The notes below the pieces were generated by a model. That model worked only from the letters and a program-made list of their open reading frames with translations, was not told where the DNA came from and did no database searches. Positions 1 through 11,404 of a DNA stretch of 64,000 nucleotides are shown here, one piece after another. A program made the translations under genes and the position numbers. The stretch comes from Bacteroidales bacterium. GTDB taxonomy: Bacteria > Bacteroidota > Bacteroidia > Bacteroidales > UBA932. Numbering within the stretch: the stretch's first letter is position 1; each line of letters begins with the position of its first letter. The stretch lies in contig DUNA01000031.1 in assembly GCA_012839605.1 (NCBI GenBank), positions 50,380 to 114,379 of the forward strand. The letters are read 5' to 3'.

Positions 1-1
1 T

Positions 2-274
2 TTCGTGTTTCTAAACAGATACGGAAGGCCCATCACTAGAAACATGATTTTTCTGATTGTCAAAGAATTGGCTCAAAAAGCCGGTATCAAAAAAAATGTT
101 TCTCCCCACACGTTCCGACATTCTTTTGCCACCCATTTGATAGAAAACGGAGCCGATTTACGTGTTGTACAAGAGATGTTGGGTCATAGCAGCATCTTGA
201 CTACAGAGATTTATACACACGTAGATACTTCCTTCTGGCAGCATTCTGTGCTAAAACACCATCCACGCCTGTAA
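2..274 (+). CDS. Tyrosine recombinase XerC/XerD family, C-terminal fragment (cut by window start)
   Basis: This is the last ~90 residues of a tyrosine site-specific recombinase; the reading frame is open to the left edge, so the start lies outside the window. Visible catalytic elements are the HTFRH segment (H-x-x-R), the GHSSILTT segment that carries the third basic residue, and the nucleophile Tyr in EIYTHV. This is the usual spacing for chromosome-dimer resolvases of the XerC/XerD type, which act with a partner at dif. A role in dimer resolution is inferred from the family and from the plain core-genome neighbourhood; an integrase of a mobile element cannot be fully excluded without the N-terminus. 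A promoter for the next gene lies 8 bases after the stop. Confidence 0.85.
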   Translation, partial: FVFLNRYGRPITRNMIFLIVKELAQKAGIKKNVSPHTFRHSFATHLIENGADLRVVQEMLGHSSILTTEIYTHVDTSFWQHSVLKHHPRL

Positions 275-282
275 AAAAACAG

Positions 283-290
283 TATATTTG
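283..290 (+). promoter_or_regulatory. TAnnTTTG -7 box for the TPR gene
   Basis: TATATTTG, a match to the Bacteroidetes sigma-A -7 box. Only 4 nt separate it from the ATG at 295, so the transcript is predicted to start at or next to the start codon. Confidence 0.6.
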
Positions 291-294
291 CTAC

Positions 295-3261
295 ATGATA
301 CGGTTCTTACGTGTTTTCTATCTTTTTTGCCTGTTTTCAGGTGTTTCTTTGCTGTATGCCCAAGAAAAAACGCTTGATGCTCACGAGCAATATCAAACGG
401 CTGTCAATTTGTACCAACGCGGACAATATTGGAGTGCCTATCAAATATTCAACCGGTTTGACAAAGAGCCAATAGGTGGATATACCCATTGGGTAGCTTC
501 CTACAAATTGCTTTGTGAAATAGGTCTGGACGATGCCGCCGTAGATGACAAAGCCCTTCGCTGGGAGCAAGAATACCCGGCTGCTCCGTTAAAGCACCTG
601 GTATACTTTACATTGGGTACCTACTACTCCAACAAAGGCAGATTTAAAGAATCCCTGGCTGCATTAGAAAAAGTACACATCAAGAGGCTTCCGATTTTGG
701 AAAGAACGGCCTTTCTTTTTCGTAAAGGATACGCAGCCATGCAGACAGCAGATGTGGAAAAGGCCATGCGTTGTTTTGTGGAGACGGAACAATCCGAGGG
801 AAAAGAATCGTACAAATGGAGCGCCCTTTATTACAGAGGCTATTTACACTATGCCGGCGGCCGCTTTCAAGAAGCCATTCCGCTGCTGGAACGGTTGACT
901 ACCGTTCCTCAATATGCGGAACTATCTACCACGTATTTGCTGCAATCCCTCTTCTATTTAAAAGAATACGAACGGGTAATCAAAACGGGAGTTCCTCTAT
1001 ACGAACATGCAGACCGGGCGTTACGTACCACATTGGCCAAAACGCTGTCGGAAGCGTTTTTTGCCCTTGACCAAACCAAAGAAGCCCGCGCTTTTTTTGA
1101 TGATTATTTGACAGAAGCCCAATCGTTGACCCTTACCGACAGGTATTATTCAGGCATCCTGTATTTTAAATTGGAAGAGTACCAGCAAGCAGCGGAACAA
1201 CTGGCTGTTGTAGGTGAAAGAGAAGACAGTTTGGGACAAAACGCCCTCTACCATTTGGGAGAGTCTTACATCAGATTGAAAAACAAAGTAAACGCCAAAG
1301 AAGCTTTCAGAAGAGCCAGCGCGTTGCCCTTTGACCCGGTCCTTAAAGAAGACGCTTTCTTCAATTACGCCAAACTTTCCTTTGATTTGAACAGAGACAT
1401 TCAGGTGCTGTCTGCCTACCGCAAAGAATATCCTCAGTCACCCAAGTTGGATGAAATCCAGAATTACATGGCTGCAAACCACTTCTTGAATCAAGATTAC
1501 GCCATGGCCGTTGAAGCACTCTTGGATTTGAGAAATCCCACAAAAGAAAACACGGCCGATCTTCAAAAAGCCGCCTATCTGAGAGGCATTCAATTGTACA
1601 AAACAGGCTCTTTCAGAGAGGCTGAAAGATATTTCACTTTAGCCAAAGAGCCGTATTGGGTAGCCGAATGTCTGTACAGAAGCAACCTCTACAAAAACGC
1701 CATCAATACGTGGAATACCTTTATCAGAGAAAGCGGTGCTTACGCCCATCCTGAAAAATACAGAACAAGCCATTACAACATAGCTTATGCCTATTTTAAA
1801 CAAAGGGATTACAAGAGAGCAGAAGAATGGTTTCACAAGTATTTGAAATTGGGCCGAGGCGATAAGCGGCTGATTGCAGACACATACTTAAGACTGGGCG
1901 ATTGTTCTTTTGCACAATATGCACACGGGCAGGCTTTGATAGAATACCAACACGCGTTGGACAACCGTACGGTAGCTCCGGATTACGCCCTCTATCAAAT
2001 GGCGATGGCACAGGGCGTCTTAAACAAAGACCCTGAAAAGATCCATACGCTGGACAAGCTGATGGCAGATTATCCGGGATCGGGATTTTTCTCATCGGCA
2101 CTTTTTGAACAAGGACGTACGTTTGTACAAACAAACCAATACGAAAATGCCGAAGACCGCTTTTCAACCATTCTCTCTTTTGCGCAACACAGCGCCTTCC
2201 ATGCCAAAGCTCTGGTAGAACTGGGACTTATACGCATCAACACGCAAAAACCCGATCAAGCCTTGGAGTATTACAAAGAAGTGCTGCAACGGTACCCCGG
2301 TTCTCCCGATGCAGAAAACGCATTGGCCGGTATTGAAAACGTTTATATGGCACGCAACGACTCAAAGGGTTTCTTTGAGTACTTGGAAAGCTTAGGCATT
2401 GATTCCGGCAAAAGTCCGGGAGAAAAAGAAATGCTTTTTTTCTCATCTGCAGAACAATTGTATTTAAACAGCTCCTATGCCGCTGCCGTGACGGCCCTCA
2501 ATCAATTTATCAGAGAGTTTCCGGAAAGCACAAAACAACCGGCGGCGCATTTTTACTTGGGAGAATGTTATTCGCAGTTGGATAGAATGCAACTTGCGGC
2601 AGATGCGTATCTGGTAGTTATGAAGAGCCCGTCCGGTTCCTACACAGAGTTGGCTACCAAACATTACGCTGCCATACAATACCAACTGGAACAATACGGC
2701 AATGCAGTAGATGCCTACATGAGTCTGAGCGATATTGCCCGCATTGAAAACAACAAACTGGATGCTCAAAAAGGACTCATGTGGTCTTTTTACAAAAACA
2801 AACAGTACAGAAACGCACTCGTTCAATCAGAGAAAATAATAGACAATCCTTCTTTTGAAAAGGACGTACAAAAAGACGCCGTTTACGTAAAAGCCAAAAG
2901 CCATCTGGTGTTGGGAGAAAGGGAGCAAGCCAATATCTTGTTGGAACAGTTGAAGCATGACAGCCATACGGCTGCCGGAGCCGAGGCGTTCTTTCTGCTA
3001 TGCAAAGATGCTTTTGACATAGGAGATTTTGATAAAGCAGAAACCATGATTTATGATTTTGCAGACACGGATACTCCACAACAGTATTGGATAGCCCGAT
3101 CTTTCGTGCTGTTGGGAGATATTTTTGCAGAACGCGAAGAATGGGTACAAGCCAAGGCTACGTACGAAAGCATACAAAAAGGATACAAATCGGAAAAGTC
3201 GGATGATATAGAACAAATGGTTACGCTACGATTAAAAAAATGTGAGGAGGAATTGCCATGA
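295..3261 (+). CDS. Large periplasmic tetratricopeptide-repeat protein
   Basis: 988-residue protein with an N-terminal signal peptide ending at the Ala-Gln after SLLYAQ. The rest is an almost unbroken superhelix of TPR-like units (for example ALAYFxxGxYxxAxxxF patterns and segments such as GLIRINTQKPDQALEYYKEV), so it is a protein-protein interaction scaffold in the periplasm or at the outer membrane. No lipobox and no type IX sorting domain were seen. It overlaps the next gene by ATGA at 3258-3261, with a strong GAGGAGG ribosome-binding site inside its own last codons (3244-3250), so the two are translationally coupled. The partner is an outer-membrane barrel, so an envelope-assembly or transport role is plausible but unproven. 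Confidence 0.85.
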   Translation: MIRFLRVFYLFCLFSGVSLLYAQEKTLDAHEQYQTAVNLYQRGQYWSAYQIFNRFDKEPIGGYTHWVASYKLLCEIGLDDAAVDDKALRWEQEYPAAPLKHLVYFTLGTYYSNKGRFKESLAALEKVHIKRLPILERTAFLFRKGYAAMQTADVEKAMRCFVETEQSEGKESYKWSALYYRGYLHYAGGRFQEAIPLLERLTTVPQYAELSTTYLLQSLFYLKEYERVIKTGVPLYEHADRALRTTLAKTLSEAFFALDQTKEARAFFDDYLTEAQSLTLTDRYYSGILYFKLEEYQQAAEQLAVVGEREDSLGQNALYHLGESYIRLKNKVNAKEAFRRASALPFDPVLKEDAFFNYAKLSFDLNRDIQVLSAYRKEYPQSPKLDEIQNYMAANHFLNQDYAMAVEALLDLRNPTKENTADLQKAAYLRGIQLYKTGSFREAERYFTLAKEPYWVAECLYRSNLYKNAINTWNTFIRESGAYAHPEKYRTSHYNIAYAYFKQRDYKRAEEWFHKYLKLGRGDKRLIADTYLRLGDCSFAQYAHGQALIEYQHALDNRTVAPDYALYQMAMAQGVLNKDPEKIHTLDKLMADYPGSGFFSSALFEQGRTFVQTNQYENAEDRFSTILSFAQHSAFHAKALVELGLIRINTQKPDQALEYYKEVLQRYPGSPDAENALAGIENVYMARNDSKGFFEYLESLGIDSGKSPGEKEMLFFSSAEQLYLNSSYAAAVTALNQFIREFPESTKQPAAHFYLGECYSQLDRMQLAADAYLVVMKSPSGSYTELATKHYAAIQYQLEQYGNAVDAYMSLSDIARIENNKLDAQKGLMWSFYKNKQYRNALVQSEKIIDNPSFEKDVQKDAVYVKAKSHLVLGEREQANILLEQLKHDSHTAAGAEAFFLLCKDAFDIGDFDKAETMIYDFADTDTPQQYWIARSFVLLGDIFAEREEWVQAKATYESIQKGYKSEKSDDIEQMVTLRLKKCEEELP

Positions 3262-4886
3262 GAAAAACACTTACAATCCTCTTGTGTTTCACCGCCGGCC
3301 TGTTGGCCGCTCAAGAGCAAATTCATCCTGTAATACAAGTTGAGAGGCTTTACGACGCAGACCTTATAGAAGTAAGCAAACCGACTTTAGACACGTCTAT
3401 TCCCGATTCACTACGTACATTCCACACACTTTTTGAATACAAGATTTTTGACAAACCTTTGGTAGATCTGTACGATTTCGCCCCCTTGCCTCCTGCGTTG
3501 GCGCGAGCCGCTCGAGGACCTGAAAAACAGTACGGATATATAAATCTGGGGACGGGTTACCCGTGGACTCCCAAAGCAGATGTATTTTTGCAAGCTCCCC
3601 TTCCCTCCGGTTGGTACGCAGGATTGCAAGCAAACCACAGGTCCCTGCTAAGTACCGACACGCGGTTGACCACTACGGGACTGCTTGCCTTGGAACACAG
3701 AGGGAAGAACAACACGTTCAGATTGTATGCGCCGGCAGAAGTACTCTCCCATTCTTTCACAGGACCGGGAAATGCGTTTTACTACAAGACAGGTGGCGGA
3801 TTGGAAACGTTTTCGCACAAAAGCGCTCCGGGAGATTGGCATTACTATTGGAAATCTGAGTACCTCCACGCGATAAACAACGTCACAGAAACAGTAGACA
3901 ACATCCCAAAAATACGTGAAAACGTACTCAATCTAAAAGCGCTTGCCGGCTACAACATGTCTGAAAAATTCCGTATCAATTTAGGGATGTCGGCGCAGTT
4001 TGCCAGCGACAGGTGGTCACCGGACAGCGTTTCTGTTTCGGGTGCTACGGCTCATCTTTTTCCACACGTTGTTTTAAACGGTGCGCGTTATAAAGTTGCG
4101 GCAGGTATCAAAATAGGATACCTCTTAAGACCCGACAACAACAAGTTGGGCTTCTTTCCTTGGTTTGACACCCATTTGGTCCTAGCCAAAGACGTACTTA
4201 CCCTCTTTGCAAGAGTAGACGGATACCAAAAACTGAACACGTTCCAAGATCGGATATCTGAAAATCCCTGGGTAACAGCTAACGAACTGTATGATGCCTA
4301 TGTGCCATGGGACGTACAAGCCGGAATTACAGGCACCGTAGCCGATCGTTTCCAATACAAGATATACGGGGCGTACCGTTATATGAAGAACAGAGTTTAT
4401 TACGGAGCACAACCCTCTGTCGTTGACTTTACGGGTATGTACCGCACCACGGGTATGTACCGCATTTCGTACGCAGATGAAACCAGGTATTCTGCCGTAG
4501 CCTTGTTGTCTTTTCAAACAAAACCCATTATGGCAGGTATATCCGGAAGCTGGCACAAATATGCACTCAACACAGGCAACCCGCCGTGGCACGAACCGGA
4601 GTGGGAAGTACAAGCCTATGTCAGGTATAACATAAGGGAACGTATTGTATTTTCTGTAGATGCGCACTGGCAAGCTGCCTGTTTTGCTCCCGACTGGATA
4701 GCAGACAATCCCCCTGTAGAAATCCCCTCTTTCATCAATTTGAGGGCACAAGCAGAATACGTATTGCACAAAGGTTTTTCCGTATACGTATTTGGTGATA
4801 ATCTTTTAAATAAAAAGATCTCTTTATTTTACTTGTATCCTAATCCAGGCTTGACTTTAGGAGGTGGAATAACCCTTCGTTTCTGA
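3258..4886 (+). CDS. Outer-membrane beta-barrel protein, TonB-receptor-like without plug
   Basis: 542 residues with a cleavable signal peptide (LLCFTAGLLAAQEQ). The body shows alternating aromatic/polar beta-strand patterns and ends in a barrel-type C-terminus with terminal Phe (LTLGGGITLRF). The line near the end, VYVFGDNLLNKKISLFY, is typical of TonB-dependent receptor barrels, but I see no N-terminal plug domain and the protein is too short for a full receptor. It is probably a 14- to 22-strand barrel or a plug-less receptor relative. It is coupled to the TPR protein by an ATGA overlap, so they likely work together. The substrate cannot be told from the sequence. Confidence 0.75.
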   Translation: MRKTLTILLCFTAGLLAAQEQIHPVIQVERLYDADLIEVSKPTLDTSIPDSLRTFHTLFEYKIFDKPLVDLYDFAPLPPALARAARGPEKQYGYINLGTGYPWTPKADVFLQAPLPSGWYAGLQANHRSLLSTDTRLTTTGLLALEHRGKNNTFRLYAPAEVLSHSFTGPGNAFYYKTGGGLETFSHKSAPGDWHYYWKSEYLHAINNVTETVDNIPKIRENVLNLKALAGYNMSEKFRINLGMSAQFASDRWSPDSVSVSGATAHLFPHVVLNGARYKVAAGIKIGYLLRPDNNKLGFFPWFDTHLVLAKDVLTLFARVDGYQKLNTFQDRISENPWVTANELYDAYVPWDVQAGITGTVADRFQYKIYGAYRYMKNRVYYGAQPSVVDFTGMYRTTGMYRISYADETRYSAVALLSFQTKPIMAGISGSWHKYALNTGNPPWHEPEWEVQAYVRYNIRERIVFSVDAHWQAACFAPDWIADNPPVEIPSFINLRAQAEYVLHKGFSVYVFGDNLLNKKISLFYLYPNPGLTLGGGITLRF

Positions 4887-4890
4887 TTAG

Positions 4891-8153
<3,263 letters not shown>

Positions 8154-8165
8154 ACTTTATTCCTA

Positions 8166-9644
8166 TTAGAGCAGCGGGCTAAGTAACCGGACCAATTGTT
8201 CGCTCCATTTTTGGCGTCGTGGTCTCTTGTTCCACGTTTTGGCTACAATCAATTTGGAATGCTTCAAGTCTGCATCAAATGTTGCTTCCAATTGAGCACT
8301 TACCTGAGGATTGTACACCAAAGCCCCTACTTCAAAATGGTGCTCCATACTTCTGATATCTAAATTGGCCGATCCTATCAGACAACATTTGCCGTCAATA
8401 CTGATGGTTTTGGAATGTACAAACCCTTTTGTGTACAAATAGATATGAACTCCGGCATCCAATAAATCGTTGACGTAAGAGAGGCTGGCAAAATGTACAA
8501 ACCGGCTGTCGGCTTCCTCCGGCAGCATGATACGTACTTCTATCCCTCCCAGAGCGGCCGTTCTCAAGGCATTCAAGATGGATTCGTTGGGAATGAAATA
8601 CGGTGTGGTGATGCTGATTCGTTCCCGGGCCTCTGTGATAAGGGTCAGATACAACTGCATGATATCTGCCCAATCGCTATCGGGACCGGAACTGACAATT
8701 TGCATGTAACACGTTTCCGGAACAGAATCTTCCGGCAGCTGAGGCAGACTGTATTTGTAATGCTTCCGACGGCGCAAGTTCTTGTTGGTGATGAAGTACC
8801 AGTCCATCAAAAAGCTCGATTCCAGTTGCTTTACCGCCTCTCCTCGGATGCGCATTTGCGTATCGCGCCACTCAATGCTTTTTCCTCCGTCGTAATACCT
8901 ATCGGCAATGTTTATTCCGCCCAGAAAACCTTCTTCTCCGTCCACAATCAGCAATTTCCTGTGGTTTCTGTAATTGATCATAGCCCGAATACCGGCAAAA
9001 CGCACCTTTCCAAAGGGTTCTATACGCACACCTGCCTTTTTCATTTCTTTGATAAAAGCGCGCGGCAAATTCCAGCTGCCAAAATCGTCGTAAATGACGC
9101 AGACGTCAACTCCCTGTTTGGATTTTTCTATGAGCAGATTTTTCCAACGCGTACCTACGGCATCGTTTTCTATGATAAAGCTCTGCAGATGGATATGGTG
9201 TTTGGCGGTTTGGGCAGAGGCGTACATAGCCATCAACGCATCCTTCCCCGTGTAATAGATTTCTGTGCTGTTGTGTTCCGTCAAGATGCTGTGGCTGTTG
9301 TTCAGAGCCAAGAGCACCAGTTTTTTGTAAGGAGCCAAATCCGCGGGCAATTGGCTGCCGGCCCGGTTCATTCGTTCTGCCTGAAGCGTACTCTTCTCCT
9401 TTTTCAATTTTTCATCGTGCAATCCTTTGCGGCTGTACATTTTGATTTTCCTAAAATCCCTTCCAAAATACACGTACAAAATCAACCCCACATAAGGCAA
9501 CAACAACATGAGCACTATCCATGTCAACGATTTGGTAGGATTGTGTTTTTTGAAAATCAGATCGTATATAAAATACAGGGCCAGCCCCAAATAGAAAAAG
9601 TAGAGCGTAAGACTGAACCACGAACTAAAGTTAAAAACTGACAT
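8166..9644 (-). CDS. cls: Cardiolipin synthase (phospholipase D type)
   Basis: 492 residues. Two N-terminal membrane helices (residues ~10-30 and 38-60, PLDc_N type) are followed by two PLD catalytic domains with HxKxxxxD motifs: HRKLLIVDGEEGFLGG near residue 228 and HSKTISIDGKCCLIGSANLD near residue 409. The family makes cardiolipin from two phosphatidylglycerols, or from PG and another phospholipid, at the inner membrane. It starts 5 bases after the end of ubiE and is followed after 12 bases by the cysteate-synthase-like gene, so these are very likely co-transcribed. Confidence 0.92.
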   Translation of the reverse strand: MSVFNFSSWFSLTLYFFYLGLALYFIYDLIFKKHNPTKSLTWIVLMLLLPYVGLILYVYFGRDFRKIKMYSRKGLHDEKLKKEKSTLQAERMNRAGSQLPADLAPYKKLVLLALNNSHSILTEHNSTEIYYTGKDALMAMYASAQTAKHHIHLQSFIIENDAVGTRWKNLLIEKSKQGVDVCVIYDDFGSWNLPRAFIKEMKKAGVRIEPFGKVRFAGIRAMINYRNHRKLLIVDGEEGFLGGINIADRYYDGGKSIEWRDTQMRIRGEAVKQLESSFLMDWYFITNKNLRRRKHYKYSLPQLPEDSVPETCYMQIVSSGPDSDWADIMQLYLTLITEARERISITTPYFIPNESILNALRTAALGGIEVRIMLPEEADSRFVHFASLSYVNDLLDAGVHIYLYTKGFVHSKTISIDGKCCLIGSANLDIRSMEHHFEVGALVYNPQVSAQLEATFDADLKHSKLIVAKTWNKRPRRQKWSEQLVRLLSPLL

Positions 9645-9649
9645 TCTCT

Positions 9650-10405
9650 CTATTTTACTCCCGTATATAAAACAGCTACGCCCGGAAAAAACCGTGTATA
9701 CGTAACGTCGTTAAATCCTGCCTCTTTCATTTCATCCCTGATTTGCCGAGGATGTGGAAACGTTTCCACAGAGTCCCGCAAGTAATCGTAAGCCGCCCTC
9801 TCTCCCGTTCCCAACCACCCCACCAAAGGCAACACATACCGAATATATCCTTTTACCCCTAACCAAAACAGCCTGCCTCTTTTTTTCTGTGCATCTTCCG
9901 GCTGCATGGAAAATTCCAGAACGTACAACCGTCCCTCCCGTTTCAACACCCGGTACATCTGTTGCAAAGCCCGGCTCCGGTCCGCCATATTCCTCAATCC
10001 GTACGCGACGGTCACTACTTGGAAACTTTCTTCCTCCAAAGGCAGATCTTCTGCATAGCCCTTCTTGTACAAAGGCGCTTGGCACTCCGGCCGCTGTCCT
10101 TGCCGAGACTTTGTTTTGAGATGTCTCTTTTTGGCTACAGCCAGCATAGCGTCGTTGGGGTCTATACCGGTCACATGCACTCCCTCCAAACAAGCCAGTT
10201 GCTCTGTCAAAGCTCCCGTCCCGCAAGCCACATCCAGTATGTATTCATGAGGTATGTTCCGAATTTTTCTTACCAGCTTTCGCTGCCATTTTTTATGCAT
10301 GCCCAGCGACACCAAACAGTTTGTCCTGTCGTATTTGCCGGCTATGGCTTGAAACACCCGGTACGTCGGGTCAGATGTCACGGATGTTCCCGTAAGAGTA
10401 GTCAT
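9650..10405 (-). CDS. ubiE: Demethylmenaquinone methyltransferase UbiE/MenG
   Basis: 251 residues, class I SAM-dependent methyltransferase. The SAM motif is ILDVACGTGALTEQL around residue 58, and the family signature region SLGMHKKWQRKLV and VAYGLRNMADRSRAL are present. It methylates demethylmenaquinone in the last step of menaquinone synthesis, the only quinone expected in anaerobic Bacteroidetes. Its ATG lies inside the end of the upstream gene (35-base overlap), preceded by AGGAG at 11 bases, so translation is probably coupled. Confidence 0.92.
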   Translation of the reverse strand: MTTLTGTSVTSDPTYRVFQAIAGKYDRTNCLVSLGMHKKWQRKLVRKIRNIPHEYILDVACGTGALTEQLACLEGVHVTGIDPNDAMLAVAKKRHLKTKSRQGQRPECQAPLYKKGYAEDLPLEEESFQVVTVAYGLRNMADRSRALQQMYRVLKREGRLYVLEFSMQPEDAQKKRGRLFWLGVKGYIRYVLPLVGWLGTGERAAYDYLRDSVETFPHPRQIRDEMKEAGFNDVTYTRFFPGVAVLYTGVK

Positions 10406-10880
10406 CTATCCGAATGTCTCCTTTTGTCACGTGCCCCAAAGTCATGACCGTTATGTTGTTATCAAACAAGAAACGCACCAGGTCTTCATCCTCGTCTATG
10501 GATACGGTCACCACTGCGGCTACTCCATGGTTCTCAAATAAAAATTCTTCTTCAGGAATCTCTGAATCGGTAGTGATATCGAATCCCAGTCCGGAAGGCA
10601 AGGCTACTCTCAACAACGCTTCCAACAACCCTTCTTGCGTAATTTCTTGTACACAGGAAAGCAGGTTTTTGCGCATGGCAGAAAGTATCACTTTATTCAT
10701 ACGATACGCATTGTCCAGGTTCACATCTGTAGCATGCACTTCTCCTATCAGGTAAATCATATCTCCTTTGTAGTCCAACATACTAAAGGCTTCTTCCGGA
10801 TTGGGCTTGTCGGCTCCCTGGCTTTTAAGGGATGCTACTATTTCATAGACCCTCTTCTTGATCAAACTGTTAGTATCCAT
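10371..10880 (-). CDS. Stand-alone AIRS_C-like (PurM/PurL C-terminal) domain protein
   Basis: 169 residues. The region from ~30 to the end reads like the second AIR-synthase-related domain of FGAM synthase: IYLIGEV near residue 42, SCVQEITQEGLLEALLRVAL (the SAHDVSxGGL region of PurL, with the acidic/glycine signature altered), GLGFDI, then LFENHGVAAVVTV and TLGHVTKGDIRID. There is no N-terminal PurM domain and no glutaminase domain next to it, so it cannot by itself be a purine enzyme. The key Asp/Gly of the ATP-side signature is replaced by EITQEG. It is first in the run leading to ubiE and cls. It may be a domesticated fragment or a regulatory protein; function unknown. Confidence 0.6.
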   Translation of the reverse strand: MDTNSLIKKRVYEIVASLKSQGADKPNPEEAFSMLDYKGDMIYLIGEVHATDVNLDNAYRMNKVILSAMRKNLLSCVQEITQEGLLEALLRVALPSGLGFDITTDSEIPEEEFLFENHGVAAVVTVSIDEDEDLVRFLFDNNITVMTLGHVTKGDIRIDDYSYGNIRDI

Positions 10881-10899
10881 ACATCGGTTTTTAATGAAA

Positions 10900-10907
10900 C
10901 AAATATA
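10900..10907 (-). promoter_or_regulatory. -7 box for the AIRS_C/ubiE/cls run
   Basis: TATATTTG on the minus strand (reads CAAATATA on plus), 19 nt before the ATG at 10880. It lies nearly back to back with the tRNA-Leu promoter. Confidence 0.55.
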
Positions 10908-10929
10908 GGAAGAATACCGAAATTTGTCT

Positions 10930-10937
10930 TATATTTG
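10930..10937 (+). promoter_or_regulatory. -7 box for tRNA-Leu
   Basis: TATATTTG ends 11 nt before the first base of the tRNA, a normal distance for a stable-RNA promoter in this phylum. Confidence 0.55.
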
Positions 10938-10948
10938 CCCCGCAAATT

Positions 10949-11032
10949 GCCCAGGTGGTGGAATTGGTAGACACGCCACTTTGAGGGGGTGGTGCCGGTT
11001 ACGGTGTGCAAGTTCGATCCTTGTCCTGGGCA
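10949..11032 (+). tRNA. tRNA-Leu (anticodon GAG)
   Basis: 84 nt class II tRNA. Acceptor GCCCAGG pairs with CCTGGGC; D-arm TGGTGGAATTGGTAGACA; anticodon loop TTGAGGG with GAG at 10983-10985; long variable arm; T-loop GTTCGATC. CCA is not encoded (CAA follows the discriminator A). It is followed by an intrinsic terminator. Confidence 0.93.
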
Positions 11033-11040
11033 CAAAAAAA

Positions 11041-11078
11041 AAGTCAAGTTGCTGCATATTAGCAACTTGACTTTTTTA
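11041..11078. terminator. Bidirectional intrinsic terminator
   Basis: A 13-bp perfect stem, AAGTCAAGTTGCT / AGCAACTTGACTT, with loop GCATATT, is flanked by an A-run before and a T-run after. It can end the tRNA-Leu transcript on plus and the micro-ORF operon on minus. Confidence 0.8.
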
Positions 11079-11081
11079 TAG

Positions 11082-11177
11082 CTAGTGAAAGTAGCAGTCC
11101 CAAAATAAATAAATTACAATACCGACAATGCCTGTTACGAAAGCAATCATCAATACTTTTTGCCAATCTATTGCCAT
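11082..11177 (-). CDS. Micro-ORF 3: 31-residue single-pass membrane peptide
   Basis: Reads MAIDWQKVLMIAFVTGIVG followed by IVIYLFWDCYFH. One hydrophobic helix spans residues ~9-26, with an aromatic/His C-terminus. Its ATGGCAATAG start overlaps the end of micro-ORF 2, whose stop TAG it contains out of frame. Not recognised. It is short, but belongs to a chain of three with the same architecture, which makes chance less likely. No homologue can be named; peptides such as CydX or KdpF are similar in size only. Confidence 0.5.
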   Translation of the reverse strand: MAIDWQKVLMIAFVTGIVGIVIYLFWDCYFH

Positions 11178-11278
11178 GTTACTAAAGCATAGAAAACTAC
11201 AATAAGCCATATTGCAGCAAAACCCGCCAATCCCAGGAGGATACCTGTCAGCCATTCAGAACCAGTTACGTTTTTCAT
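11168..11278 (-). CDS. Micro-ORF 2: 36-residue single-pass membrane peptide
   Basis: MKNVTGSEWLTGILLGLAGF starts the peptide, followed by a hydrophobic helix to about residue 34. The start overlaps the previous stop as ATGA, and its 3' end overlaps micro-ORF 3 by 10 bases. The Gly-rich GxxLGLAGF pattern suggests helix-helix packing. No family is recognised. Confidence 0.5.
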   Translation of the reverse strand: MKNVTGSEWLTGILLGLAGFAAIWLIVVFYALVTWQ

Positions 11279-11397
11279 ACAGTTTTGATAAAATTAAAAT
11301 AAGAAAACAGGGCTATGAGTACCATAATAACCTGCAGTACGCCCAAAACAATACCTGAGCCGGCCAGTCCTGAAAAAACACCTATTATCCATTCCAT
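11275..11397 (-). CDS. Micro-ORF 1: 40-residue single-pass membrane peptide
   Basis: MEWIIGVFSGLAGSGIVLGV begins a 40-residue peptide that is hydrophobic over residues ~3-34 and ends FNFIKTV. It begins 7 bases after the stop of the FISUMP lipoprotein and ends in an ATGA overlap with micro-ORF 2. The shared W-x-x-G-[IV]-x-x-G-L-A-G theme with micro-ORF 2 suggests that the two are related by duplication. Function unknown. Confidence 0.5.
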   Translation of the reverse strand: MEWIIGVFSGLAGSGIVLGVLQVIMVLIALFSYFNFIKTV

Positions 11398-11404
11398 AAT
11401 ACTA

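Noticed and set aside
2..274. Integrase marking a mobile island at the window start
   Set aside because: The visible part fits XerC/XerD, and it is followed by core genes without attachment-site repeats.
8493..9641. Long open frame (382 codons) on the plus strand
   Set aside because: It lies entirely opposite the cardiolipin synthase gene, has no family motifs, and its composition is that of a complementary strand.
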